Shown piece after piece: positions 45,316 to 54,418 of a stretch of 64,000 bases of DNA. The notes under the pieces are model-generated. The model made no database searches and was not told the DNA's origin. It saw only the letters and a list, made by a program, of their open reading frames with translations. Location of the stretch: assembly GCA_032716605.1 (NCBI GenBank), contig CM064512.1, positions 23,995,810 through 24,059,809 of the forward strand, in the 5' to 3' direction. This stretch comes from Paralithodes platypus (lineage: Eukaryota > Arthropoda > Malacostraca > Decapoda > Lithodidae). The position numbers and the translations under genes are program-made. Every line of letters starts with the position of its first letter. Positions within the stretch are counted from its first letter, which is position 1.

Positions 45316-46440
45316 TTAAATGTTGTTTTTGCCGGCTGCTCTACAGGAGCAAGCCTGATTTTTCTCCACTCTCAAGACACACTGACTGAACGGCGAGGGT
45401 TCTCCTGCATACAGACCCTCCCGTGACAAACAATCATCCAAAACATTATCAGTGCCCTTAGCATGCCACACATCCAACTTGTGTTCCGGCAGCACAACAA
45501 CACCTGACACTGATAACCTGCCCAGTTCATCACAAGACTGGCACTTCTCTTCGCTCTTTCCGGCAACGGGGCCTGCCAATAACCTTTCACTAGTTCTACC
45601 TTCGTGACGAGCGAGGCAGCCCCGATGCGGTCTATGGTATCGTCAACTCTAGGTAATGGATAAGCGTCTGTCAGGGATAATGCTTCCACACTCTTGCAAT
45701 CACCATACACACGGATCTTGCCACTCAAGTCAGGTTGCAAACTCACTTGCAACGACCACTCACGATATCCCTTATCCCTAAGACCCTTGGGCAATGGATA
45801 GGTGTCTGTCAGGGATAATGCTTCCACACTCTTGCAATCACCATACACACAGATCTTGCCACTCAACTCAGGTTGCAAACTCACTGGCAACGACCACTCA
45901 CGATATCCTTTATCCCTCAGACCATTTTTCCACATGTCGTCTAGCTCTGTTTTCACGACAGGCTGTTGAGCAGGATTTATACGGTAGGGAATTAACTTAA
46001 ACCTTGCACTGTCTCCAGCCTCCATGTCGGAGTCTACCCCATACATCAGGCCTGGAGAAGCAACAAACATGCGGATGCACTGCCACAGCCTAGTAAACAA
46101 CTTATCTCGCAGAACAACATGCCTAGTGCCCTCCCACAACCCAGCCGAGACCGCAGCTTCTAACCTGTAGTCTCCCTTCTTCTCCACCTTCGTCGCTAGA
46201 ACAGCCAGGTCATAAGAGGGACATTCAGTACCACCTGTGCAGTCACTCCCATTGTTCATTATTGCTAAGGCTTCCCCGCCGATACCGTACATGCGCAGCC
46301 CCCCATTCCTTGCGACTACATCTGCCTGCCCAGCATCACCGCTTTTAGCGACATGGCCAGATACAGTCGGTCTATGGTAGGGCTGTTGCATTCGAGTAGA
46401 ACAGCATTGGGAGGCTATGCGACGACCGGGCACATCCACT
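45316..46440 (-). pseudogene. RT/RNase H remnant of element 3, rearranged
   Basis: Reads ARFKLIPYRINPAQQP, then two tandem copies of a ~47-residue block (GLRDKGYREWSLPVSLQPEL...TDTYPLPK and GLRDKGYREWSLQVSLQPDL...TDAYPLPR), then VDDTIDRIGAASLVTKVELV. It then jumps by a large deletion to the RNase H end (LDVWHAKGTDNVLDDCLSRE, in another frame). The catalytic YLDD region is gone. The sequence is much more diverged from elements 1 and 2 than the gag and protease of the same copy. Confidence 0.78.
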
Positions 46441-46464
46441 CCACAGCCAACCTCACCAATCTGT

Positions 46465-46506
<42 letters not shown>

Positions 46507-46856
46507 CTATATTCCAACTTACTTCCTCTCGGGCGTAGGCTGAGAGCCTTAACATTCACCGCTTTACAATGAACAGTGAAGCCCGTGAGGTCTTGTTCCA
46601 GTCTAGGGAGTGAGACATGTGAAGCACGTAGAGTACAACGAGCACCTGCCATCTTGCCTTCACATGAGGCACGGTGCTCACTCATGGCCCGAAACGACCC
46701 CATCTCTGAAGCCACCTCGTTCCCGTGCTTCACTGTCTCACCCCCTACACTCGGACTCTCACACTTACACACACACAACGCCACCTGTTGAGCAGATAAC
46801 TCACCAGGCATTGCACCCCTACAGCATATTTTGAATATGGGAATATTCATACAGTG
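46441..46856 (-). other. T41 run and adjoining insert-like sequence in element 3
   Basis: 41 T at 46466-46506 on + would be a poly(A) tail on the - strand, with the body at 46507-46850. The open frame across it (a lysine run) is probably not protein. I do not recognise the body; a retroposed insert is likely. Confidence 0.5.
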
Positions 46857-47040
46857 CTATTTAATCAGGGAACAATGAGGGTATTTTATTGACGTTTCGG
46901 TGGGCTTGTGGTAATGCACTGATACTAGGTACAGCACAAATTCCATCCCAATAATATCTTCCCATTGATACATCGGGATTTGAACCCGAGACCTTTGGAT
47001 TACCAGGCCCGTGGCAAGACCACTCCACCACACCTCCCCA
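46857..47040 (-). mobile_element. tRNA-derived SINE inside element 3
   Basis: On -: an A-box-like GGTGGAGTGGTC, then a T-arm/B-box GGGTTCAAATCCC (46974-46987) with a perfect 5-bp stem, then a tRNA-unrelated tail containing CGAAACGTCAATAAAAT. Distinct from the 20060 family. The anticodon arm does not fold well, so this is not a functional tRNA gene. Confidence 0.72.
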
Positions 47041-47670
47041 ATTAATATCCTCCTTCTGACCACCACCCTTGGCAGCCATGGGTCGACCCTGACCTGACAA
47101 CCATGCCAAAGCCTCATCGCCCACCTTGAACCACCGAAACAACGAGGCTAACGGTCTACCAACATTCAAGTGACCTGCCCGCAGAACATCTTGCACCGCC
47201 TGATTTGTGAGGCTCGGGTGCTCGGCACGACCAGTGGGGTATAAACCGAGCTGGTGCTGGAGCGCTGCACACTGCTGCTCAGGCAGGTGCTCTAGCGCTT
47301 TCACAGCCACCAGACTCGTGTCCCCCGCCAACTGCTCCGCCGAGACATGACAATCCCTACTCTCCTCCACCTGTGCCCTACTGCCCCCCTCTCCTTCTCC
47401 ACCATGGCCGCTGCAGACCAACGCAGGGACAGTAGGCTGCTCAGGTGGTTGCCTCACAAACTCCTCTAACAGGTTCACATGACATGTTTCCCCGTCCTCG
47501 TGTTTAATAGCCCCGTTCCCACAACTCTCCTCCACCTGGGAACTACTAAGTCGCGGAGTGCCATCACGCCCAACCATGTCACTAGGGGTGACAGGTTCTG
47601 GGGCCACTCCAGACCTCACCTCTGGGTCAAGTACTAAGCCGCTAAGCAGTAAGCAGAGCCGCTGGAGCAA
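47041..47670 (-). pseudogene. Integrase C-terminal remnant of element 3
   Basis: Reads CHVNLLEEFVRQPPEQPTVP, VCSGHGGEGEGGSR, then DCHVSAEQLAGD and LEHLPEQQCAALQHQ, matching the INT-RT junction of elements 1 and 2. The zinc finger and DDE core are deleted. It confirms the INT-before-RT order in a third copy. Confidence 0.8.
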
Positions 47671-48460
47671 AACTCATAAAACTCCCAACTTTAGCCTGCT
47701 CCTTCCGACCGTTCCTCCGCTGGGCTAGAGACTGAGGAATAGGCTGTGACACTTTGGATGCACGAAAACGGGTGACAACACACACCCTCTGCTGTCGTTG
47801 ACATCTCTCGACCAACTCCTGCCCCTCCCTACTCACGTTGGCCGCCCTCTCGGCACCGACTAAGGGTGGAACCTCAGAAGCAGGTACCGCAAAGTCGTTG
47901 CCGAGAAGAAGGTCGACGCCCTCTACTGGCAGTTTCTCCACGATTCCAACATCCAACTCTCGTGTCACACCTTCTACCTCCAGCTCCACTCAGACCAACG
48001 GGTATGACTTTGTAGCATTGATATCCTGCACCACAACTACCTGTGCCGCGTTTATAGGTCTGCCTGCAAAGTTTTTCATCAATGTCAAGGAAGCACCAGT
48101 ATCACGCACAAATTTTACTCCATGCTTGCAACCAGCCCAACTCACGCAGCCGCGCCCTCTATGGTCACAAAAAGTATCCCGGACAGGTGTCAAGCCTTCC
48201 GGATACTTCTTCACTGGCAGTGCTCCAGCCTCTGAACATTTACCCCGGGAAAACGCAGACGACTTCAAAGACACTCCAATGTTGCGAGCCAAAGACACAA
48301 CTGCTGTAAGTAGCTTGCTAGGACAGGATCGTGCAAAATGCCCCTTCTCATGACAATGAAAACACTCTAACTCCCCCTTGGGCTTCCCTTGAGGTGGGGA
48401 AGGGCCCTGACCCTTCTTATATGTGACGGTATTAGGTTTATGGTCAGACTTAATATCATT
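47642..48460 (-). pseudogene. Gag zinc knuckle and protease of element 3
   Basis: CCHC knuckle CFHCHEKGHFARSC, then VKFVRDTGASLTLM (DTG active site), then in the adjoining frame VEGVDLLLGNDFAVPASEVP and a basic linker. A stop and frame change near 47989 separate the two parts. The LINE inserted just upstream, at the TSD 48461-48472. Confidence 0.82.
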
Positions 48461-48492
48461 GCTCTTGTTGTTGTTGTTGTTGTTGTTGTTCC

Positions 48493-51400
48493 CTAAGCTG
48501 CCTGGCCGAACAGCCCCGAGTCCCTGATGAAGGCCATGGCCACGATCGGGCTTTCCCACAGAGCTCTCATTGAGTGTAGGTTGTGTTGTTGGCGTAAGTG
48601 GTTGTGTGAAATGCAGTCTTCTATGAGGTGTTTAATGGTATGGGGTGCTGTGTTACATCCCGGGCAGGCGTCGACAACGGAGTCATCCAGTCTCTTCTGA
48701 TAGCTCAGGAGAGCTGGATGGTGTCCGCATCTCAGCCTGGCCAGGTGGACTCTGTCCTCGCGAGGGAGGGAGGATTCGGAAGGATGGATTTCGGGAGGTC
48801 GTGCATGCAGCTGCGTGTTGTCTGTGAGTGAGTGGATGGATTGGCGAGAGATATGAGTATGGATGTGCTTCTGGAAGTTGGTTCGGGGTGGGCAGGGAGG
48901 GAGAGAGGACAATAATTGTGTGTGATACCGTGTGCTGGGTGTTATTTTGATATTTCTTGGTGTCTGTGGGTGTGTTGCCATGTAGTTTAGTGGGTGGTCT
49001 TGGTTCGTGGAGGCTGCTGCCAGGAATTGAGTGCCTCTCATGTCCAGATGGTCTTTGACTTTGAGGATTTTTGTTTCTTGATGTAGATGATCTGTGGGTG
49101 CAGTAGCTGTGAAGCCTGTAATGATCTTCAGGGCTTTGTTTTGAATAGTCTGTAAGGTCTTATGATGTGTTTCAGCTAGGTTAGAAGCCCAGGCTGGGCT
49201 TGCGTATTCCATTACTGATCTTATGTATTGTTTATATACTGTGGTGGTAGTTTCTTTGTTGTGTCCAAATTTTGTGTGAGCAAGTGACCTGAGGGCGTTA
49301 AGTCTGGGTGTCAGTTTCTTTTTAATGTTTGTGGTGTGCTGTTTGAATGTCATATGAGTATCATATGTTACTCCTAGGATTTTGGGTGTGTGTGTATGTG
49401 TTTGGGGTGTGTTGTTTATGGTGAGTTGAGGGATGTATTCGTGTTCACCTGTCCAGCTTGTGAGCAGGGTTGCGGTGGATTTGGCTGGGGCAAGATTAAG
49501 TCTGTTTGTAGTGCACCAGCCATGTAGTGTGTTGAGATAGGGTTGAAGGAGATCTGTTGCTCTTCTTGTTTCATGGTGTGTGCATGTGAGTGTTATGTCA
49601 TCTGCATAGGAGGCTAAGTTTATTTGGGGAGTATTGGGTGTAGTTATATCGTGCATGTACAGATTGAAGAGTGCAGGTGATTGGACGGATCCTTGTGAGA
49701 CTCCGTTTGGAAAGTTACTGATTTTAGATGACTGACCGGCAAAAGATACGTGTGCACATCTGCCTGCTAGGAAGTTGGCCAGCCACCTTTTTGTGTTGTT
49801 GTGCATGTTTGTGTTGTAGATTTTGTTTGTTAGGTTGTGGCGGGGGATGGCATCGAAGGCTTTACTAATGTCGAGTGTGGCTAATAGTGATCTGTGTGGT
49901 GGTCTAGCTGAGTTGATGCCGTCAAAAGCTCTTTGTGTAAGGTCTGTGAGAAGAGTGTTTGTGGAGTGCAGTGGCCTAAAGCCATGTTGTGTTGGAGCTA
50001 GGGGTAGGTCGGGTGTAATTAGTTGTAATACTAGGCGTTCCATGACTTTGGAGGGGGAGCAAAGGAGTGTGATGGGGCGGTGCAAGGAGGGTAGCGTGGG
50101 GTCTTTGTTGGGTTTGGGGAATGTGATGATGATACCATGCTTCCAAATGTCTGGTATTGTGTTGTGTGAATAGCTGTAGTTTGATATGTTAGTGAGTGTT
50201 TGTATGCCTTGTGGTCCCAGGTGTCTGAGGTGTATGTTGCTTATGTTGTCTAGGCCACAGGCGGGTGAGTGCTTGAGATTGTTGATGATATGCTTTGTCT
50301 GGTGATTGGTGAAGGGTGTATAGTCAGGGTCTGTGGGGAATTGTCTCTTACGTCGGATGACACGTCGGTCGTCTTTGTGAGGTTCTAGGTGGCTGACATG
50401 TGAGAAGTGATTGATGAGAGTGTTTGCTTGTTTTTTACATGAAGGAGTAGAGTCTGTTGTTGTGATTGCAGCATGTGATTGTGTTGTGTTGCTGTTGGAA
50501 AGTGTGATGCTGTTTAGTGTTTTGTAGAGTTTTTTGGGGTTTGTTTTGTGATCAAGTGTTTGTAGGAAGTTATTCCAATTTAGTTTTTGTTGTTCTTCTA
50601 TTTTGTTGTTAGATTGGGTGTTGAGTGCTTGAATTTGTTGTGTGATGTCTTGTGTGTGGGGTGCTGGGGAGTGTTTCAGTGTGTCGCGTTGTCTGATGAG
50701 GTTTTGAATTTCTGGTGTGAAGTTGGGGTTGTGTCTTTTTATGTTACCTCTTGGAATGTGTTTCTTGTCAGCGTTTTGGATAGTTTTATTGAGTATGTGT
50801 ACAGCATTGTTGATGTTAGTGATGGGTGTACTGTTTAGAGTTGTGAAGTGTTGTTCTGTCTCATTTGTAAATGCTTCCCAGTTAGCTCTTTTATAATTGG
50901 TGTATGTGTGTTTGTGGCTAGCTGGGGTGAGTCTGGTTTTGGTGGTGATAATGATCGGGAGGTGGTCAGAGCCTAAGGTTCTGACCACCCTCCAGGATGT
51001 TGTGGGGGCGAGTTCTGGGGAGCAAAAGGTAATGTCTGGAGATGATGGGTTATAGAGGGCTTGGTGAGGAATATGGGTATGTTGATGGATGTCGTTAAGG
51101 ATGATGAGGTTATCTGTTTGGTTTTGTAGTACCAGCCCTCTGTCTGTGTCGGGGTTGTCGACAAACCAGGCCGACGTCTTGGCGTTGAAGTCACCACCCA
51201 GGATGATGTGTGGGGTGTTTGTGATGTGTTGTGAGTGTGGTCTGTATTCATTTGGTACTGTAGGGGATGTTTGGGGAGGGATGTATGTGTTTATGATGGT
51301 TATGTTGGATTTGTTGCCAGTGCGTATTTTAATTGATTGTATTTCTGTTGTGTTATCATTTGGGGGGAGGAAGGATTTGGTTTGTACACTGGTTACTATG

Positions 51401-51597
51401 TATGATATTTCATTGTGTACCAGGATGATGAGTCCACCGCCCCCGCCGACAGCCCGGTCTTGTCTGATGGTGGTGAAATTATGAAATGTGGGTGTTTTTT
51501 GTGATGTGCGGAGTTTTTGTTTCTTGTAAGATGGCAATGTGTATGTTGTGTTGTTTGATGAAGTGTGAGAGTTCGTGTTTCTTTGTGTTAATGCCAT
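48493..51597 (-). CDS. LINE ORF2: endonuclease, reverse transcriptase, zinc motif
   Basis: 1034 codons without a stop; coding starts in earnest near residue 28, after the frame junction. Endonuclease: GGDFNAK (134-140) and LGSDHLP (208-214). RT: HSPACGLDNISN, LHRPITLLCSPSKVMERL, TLDISKAFDAIPR, NGVSQGSVQSPALF and catalytic SYADDITLT (YADD 664-667). The C-terminus has LRCGHHPALLSYQKRL and a CCHC motif (CPGC then H and C, spacing C-x2-C-x8-H-x4-C), as in jockey/R1/I-type LINEs. There is no RNase H. All visible catalytic residues are present, so this is the best-preserved enzyme in the window. Confidence 0.92.
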   Translation of the reverse strand: MALTQRNTNSHTSSNNTTYTLPSYKKQKLRTSQKTPTFHNFTTIRQDRAVGGGGGLIILVHNEISYIVTSVQTKSFLPPNDNTTEIQSIKIRTGNKSNITIINTYIPPQTSPTVPNEYRPHSQHITNTPHIILGGDFNAKTSAWFVDNPDTDRGLVLQNQTDNLIILNDIHQHTHIPHQALYNPSSPDITFCSPELAPTTSWRVVRTLGSDHLPIIITTKTRLTPASHKHTYTNYKRANWEAFTNETEQHFTTLNSTPITNINNAVHILNKTIQNADKKHIPRGNIKRHNPNFTPEIQNLIRQRDTLKHSPAPHTQDITQQIQALNTQSNNKIEEQQKLNWNNFLQTLDHKTNPKKLYKTLNSITLSNSNTTQSHAAITTTDSTPSCKKQANTLINHFSHVSHLEPHKDDRRVIRRKRQFPTDPDYTPFTNHQTKHIINNLKHSPACGLDNISNIHLRHLGPQGIQTLTNISNYSYSHNTIPDIWKHGIIITFPKPNKDPTLPSLHRPITLLCSPSKVMERLVLQLITPDLPLAPTQHGFRPLHSTNTLLTDLTQRAFDGINSARPPHRSLLATLDISKAFDAIPRHNLTNKIYNTNMHNNTKRWLANFLAGRCAHVSFAGQSSKISNFPNGVSQGSVQSPALFNLYMHDITTPNTPQINLASYADDITLTCTHHETRRATDLLQPYLNTLHGWCTTNRLNLAPAKSTATLLTSWTGEHEYIPQLTINNTPQTHTHTPKILGVTYDTHMTFKQHTTNIKKKLTPRLNALRSLAHTKFGHNKETTTTVYKQYIRSVMEYASPAWASNLAETHHKTLQTIQNKALKIITGFTATAPTDHLHQETKILKVKDHLDMRGTQFLAAASTNQDHPLNYMATHPQTPRNIKITPSTRYHTQLLSSLPPCPPRTNFQKHIHTHISRQSIHSLTDNTQLHARPPEIHPSESSLPREDRVHLARLRCGHHPALLSYQKRLDDSVVDACPGCNTAPHTIKHLIEDCISHNHLRQQHNLHSMRALWESPIVAMAFIRDSGLFGQAA

Positions 51598-52408
51598 CTA
51601 TGTTCAATTGGAGAATGTTAATGTTATGTGCACGATGTATGTTGGGTGCTGCTGCACGAGGATGGGGTGGGGGTGAGGGAGGGGCTGGAGGTTGGGATGG
51701 GTGAGGTGGGGGTGGGGATTGGGGAGCAGGAGATGGGGGTTCGAATGGATTAGGATGGGGTGTGGTGTGTTGAGTTGAGGATGTGGATGGTATGGGAAGG
51801 TTAGGTGGGTTAGGGAGGAGAGGTGGATGGGTTTTAGGGGGGGGAGTGGATGATATAGGAAGGCTAGGTGGGTTGGGGAGGAGAGGGGGACGGGTTTTAG
51901 GGGAGGGATTTGACTGGGAGAGGGAGGGGCATGAGGAACAGGTCCAGGTGTTCGTGTAGTGTTTCTTGGAGGCAAGTGTTGTACAGGTGAAGTGGGTCCA
52001 GTTCCTGCATGAATTGCAGAGAACTGAACCCTTAGTGTGGCGACTCGAAGTGATGGGTTTTGAGCAAGTTGGACATATGTATGTGTACGTGGGTCCTGGG
52101 TTGCTCTCAATGTCTCCGGCTAGAAGAAGTCTTCGAGAAATGACAGCCGGAGAGTCATTTCTCGGTGTAGGAAAAACTGTGTGATGTGTGTGTGGTGTGA
52201 GAGGTGTGGAAATTCCCGGCGCGACCGAAGCCACTCCAAGGACCCGTGCCCCCAGGGGGGGGGGCAGGGGATAGTTGTGACGGTTTGGCTCCCGAAACTG
52301 CTCCCCGCGGCCGGCATCCGGTTGTCCTCCACTGGTCGATTGATCTTGTCTCCGGCTGTGGAGGGTCGGCAGCCATCCGCGGTTGGCAGCTCCGGGAGGT
52401 GGTCCCAC
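51479..52408 (-). CDS. LINE N-terminal frame: 2A peptide, PHD finger, endonuclease start
   Basis: 309 codons. Residues 94-106 are LLLAGDIESNPGP (52129-52091), a canonical 2A ribosome-skipping motif; 2A sequences are known near the N-terminus of some animal LINEs. Residues 112-160 form a C4HC3 PHD-type finger (C112, C115, C131, C134, H139, C142, C157, C160). A Pro-rich linker with repeated PPLLPNPP follows, then the endonuclease N-terminus (INILQLNIDGINTKKHEL, AILQETK). The frame leaves the endonuclease at an A5 run (T5 at 51514-51518), where a one-base difference would connect it to the next frame. The methionine at 52408 is the first of the frame; the true start is uncertain. Confidence 0.85.
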   Translation of the reverse strand: MGPPPGAANRGWLPTLHSRRQDQSTSGGQPDAGRGEQFREPNRHNYPLPPPLGARVLGVASVAPGISTPLTPHTHHTVFPTPRNDSPAVISRRLLLAGDIESNPGPTYTYICPTCSKPITSSRHTKGSVLCNSCRNWTHFTCTTLASKKHYTNTWTCSSCPSLSQSNPSPKTRPPLLPNPPSLPISSTPPPKTHPPLLPNPPNLPIPSTSSTQHTTPHPNPFEPPSPAPQSPPPPHPSQPPAPPSPPPHPRAAAPNIHRAHNINILQLNIDGINTKKHELSHFIKQHNIHIAILQETKTPHITKNTHIS

Positions 52409-52442
52409 GGCGTAGACGCCGCCACATCAGGCTCTTGTTGTT

Positions 52443-53701
52443 ATGGTTATATGGTGTATCACTGACTCGGGGGAGGTGGAGTGTTGCGCCCCTTGTTACC
52501 TGCATCGTTCCGTTGTGCAGACCCGCACCCACGAATCAGTGACATTCTCAGGTCAGCCATCTCAGCTGCCTCTTGTAGAGTTTTAGGATTTTTCTCTTTG
52601 AGGTTCAACGTCAGGTCGCTGCCCGTACACTTAAAGAACTGCTCGAGAAGCATCAACTGTTTTATCTCATCAAACGTCGTTGCCTTCTCCGATCTCAGCC
52701 AGTTCCCAAAAGCGTCAGACAGTTCCCGGGCATGTTCAAGAAAGGTGCACTCACGACCCTTCATAACACCCCGGAAATTCAACCTATAAGTCTCTGGTTG
52801 TAACTCGCAGGACAGCCTCCTTCAATACCTCATAATCGATGCAAGACTCCAAGAGCAACGCATCATATGCCTTGAGTCCTTTGCCAACCAACCTAGAGGA
52901 AACAAGGGCTGCCCATCTAACCTCGGGCCACTGGTGCTCCCGGCACTTCTTCTCAAAACGCAAAAAAAACTCGGTGACACCCGACTCATCAAATACAGGG
53001 ACTAACTTGAGCAGGTGCGATAAAGACTGATCAAGACCTCGATTCCCAGAACCGAGACGCTGCCCTGTCGACTCCACCCAAGACTTCTCCAGATCTCGGT
53101 CTGCACAGTACTTCGTAGCCTCAACCTGAAGCTCAGCCTCCTATACGGCGTTTCTCTCCTCAGCCTGAAACCTAGCCATCTCAAGCTCAGCTTCATGTTT
53201 TCGTTGCTCAGCCTGCTGGTTAAGTTTGGCGAGTTCGAGCTGAAACAACATCTCGGCAGACAAACCTTGAGGAGGGGGAGATGCAACAATTGGAGACCCA
53301 CCCAAGTGCAAACCACGCTGCCAGTGACCATCAGCCTGCGGGAACATACCCGGCTCCGGAGCCCGAGGGGGCGCCATGGTAGGAGTCAAGTGGAACGGGG
53401 GCTGGGCCGAAGGTGCCCCAGCTCCCGCTCCACCCGAAGCCCCATGCCGAGCACCCAGGCCACCAGGTCACCTGTCGTCATGCCGCTAGTGCCCACATGA
53501 CCCATGACCGTGGCCAAACACTGGAGACCATACCGATCAATCCCCGACACCCGGTCAACAGTAATAGGCATCTCCAGAAACTTCTTTGCATCCTCCTCAC
53601 TAGTTATTACTCTAATGCCTTCTTACAAACCCCGCTGCTGCACCTCAGAGTCTGCTTCCCGTACTGTATCCTCACTGTACATTGATCCGTCATTTGACAT
53701 A
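52443..53701 (-). pseudogene. gag: Gag of element 3 (N-terminal and capsid parts)
   Basis: The likely start is the ATG at 53701. An in-frame stop at 53623-53625 and several frame changes follow. Blocks match element 1: MPITVDRVSGIDRYGLQCLA, the coiled coil LELAKLNQQAEQRKHEAE, capsid VTEFFLRFEKKCREHQWPE and the SCAN-like FDEIKQLMLLEQFFKCTGSD. It is cut by the LINE at 52442; the zinc knuckle resumes at 48460. Confidence 0.82.
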
Positions 53702-53900
53702 GTGTCCAACGAAAATTCTCAACGTTTATAAAAAAAAGAAGCACCTAAACTCTCATGTAGCACTATTCACTCAAAAATACTTGAAGACAACTCAAGTGCT
53801 ATACTACGTTGCCAAAAAAAAATCCATGTGTCTAAAATATTCCTCAAAAAACAAATGTCCAACAATCCTGCAATTCGTCCTTAGATACCAGGCAAGGTCA

Positions 53901-54226
53901 TGTTGTTGTTATTGTTGTTCCCCAGGCTGCCTGGCCTAACAGCCCCAAGGTCTCGAGCAAGGCCAAGGCTATAAACGAGCACCCCCACAAAACCCTCCCT
54001 GCTTATCACTAACAAAGCCCGGGTGACCGAAGCCACTCCAAGGCAGGGAGCTAAGGAGGGTGCGGAAACGCCCGGGAAACCAAAGCCCCACCCAAGGCCC
54101 TGTGCCCCTCAGCAATTGTGAAGGGAAAGTTGAGGGGCAAGGGAAAAATGTGACGCTTTGGCTCCCAATCTGCCAACTTCTAGGTTGGCAGTAGGGAGGT
54201 CAAACCATGGAAAAGACGCCGTCACT
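53901..54226 (-). mobile_element. Short non-autonomous LINE derivative made of both LINE ends
   Basis: 326 bp on -. Its 5' part resembles the 5' UTR of the LINE at 48473-52430 (GACGCCGTCAC against GACGCCGCCAC; GACGCTTTGGCTCCC against GACGGTTTGGCTCCC; GACCGAAGCCACTCCAAGG identical, all on +). Its 3' part resembles the LINE 3' end (CCAGGCTGCCTGGCCTAACA, then a TTG-rich tail). No coding. It lies between the primer-binding site and gag of element 3. The structure resembles trypanosome RIME/NARTc elements. No clear TSD by eye. Confidence 0.78.
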
Positions 54227-54418
54227 TGAGATCTAGAAGATATATAAGTAAAAGGAACAGTCAGAGTAAGCTATGGGTATGGCAGAGATCGCTCAGCTCT
54301 CACTCTGATAGACCAGCCCATCACCACATCACACAAGGCCATTATTTGTTATTACTGCAATAATCAACAAATGGATCCTGGTTTCTACTAAAATAAGATA
54401 CTAGACAAGGTCGCCATT

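Larger units (their letters stand above)
48473..52430 (-). mobile_element. Full-length APE-type LINE with 2A peptide and PHD finger, 12-bp TSD
   Basis: Flanked by GCTCTTGTTGTT at 48461-48472 and 52431-52442. The 3' end carries a (TTG)n tail (48473-48489 on +). The 5' UTR runs from 52430, then comes a 309-codon frame with 2A and PHD and a 1034-codon frame with endonuclease, RT and a C-terminal zinc motif. The perfect TSD and long open ORF2 indicate a recent insertion, later than that of element 3. Related pieces are at 30928-31215 and 53901-54226. Confidence 0.92.

Noticed and set aside
46466..46506. Poly-lysine tract in a pol protein
   Set aside because: It is a 41-nt T run on +, most simply the poly(A) tail of an inserted retroposon on -.
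46966..47040. Functional tRNA gene on the - strand
   Set aside because: The T arm is good, but the anticodon arm and acceptor stem do not pair convincingly and a non-tRNA tail follows. It is a SINE head.
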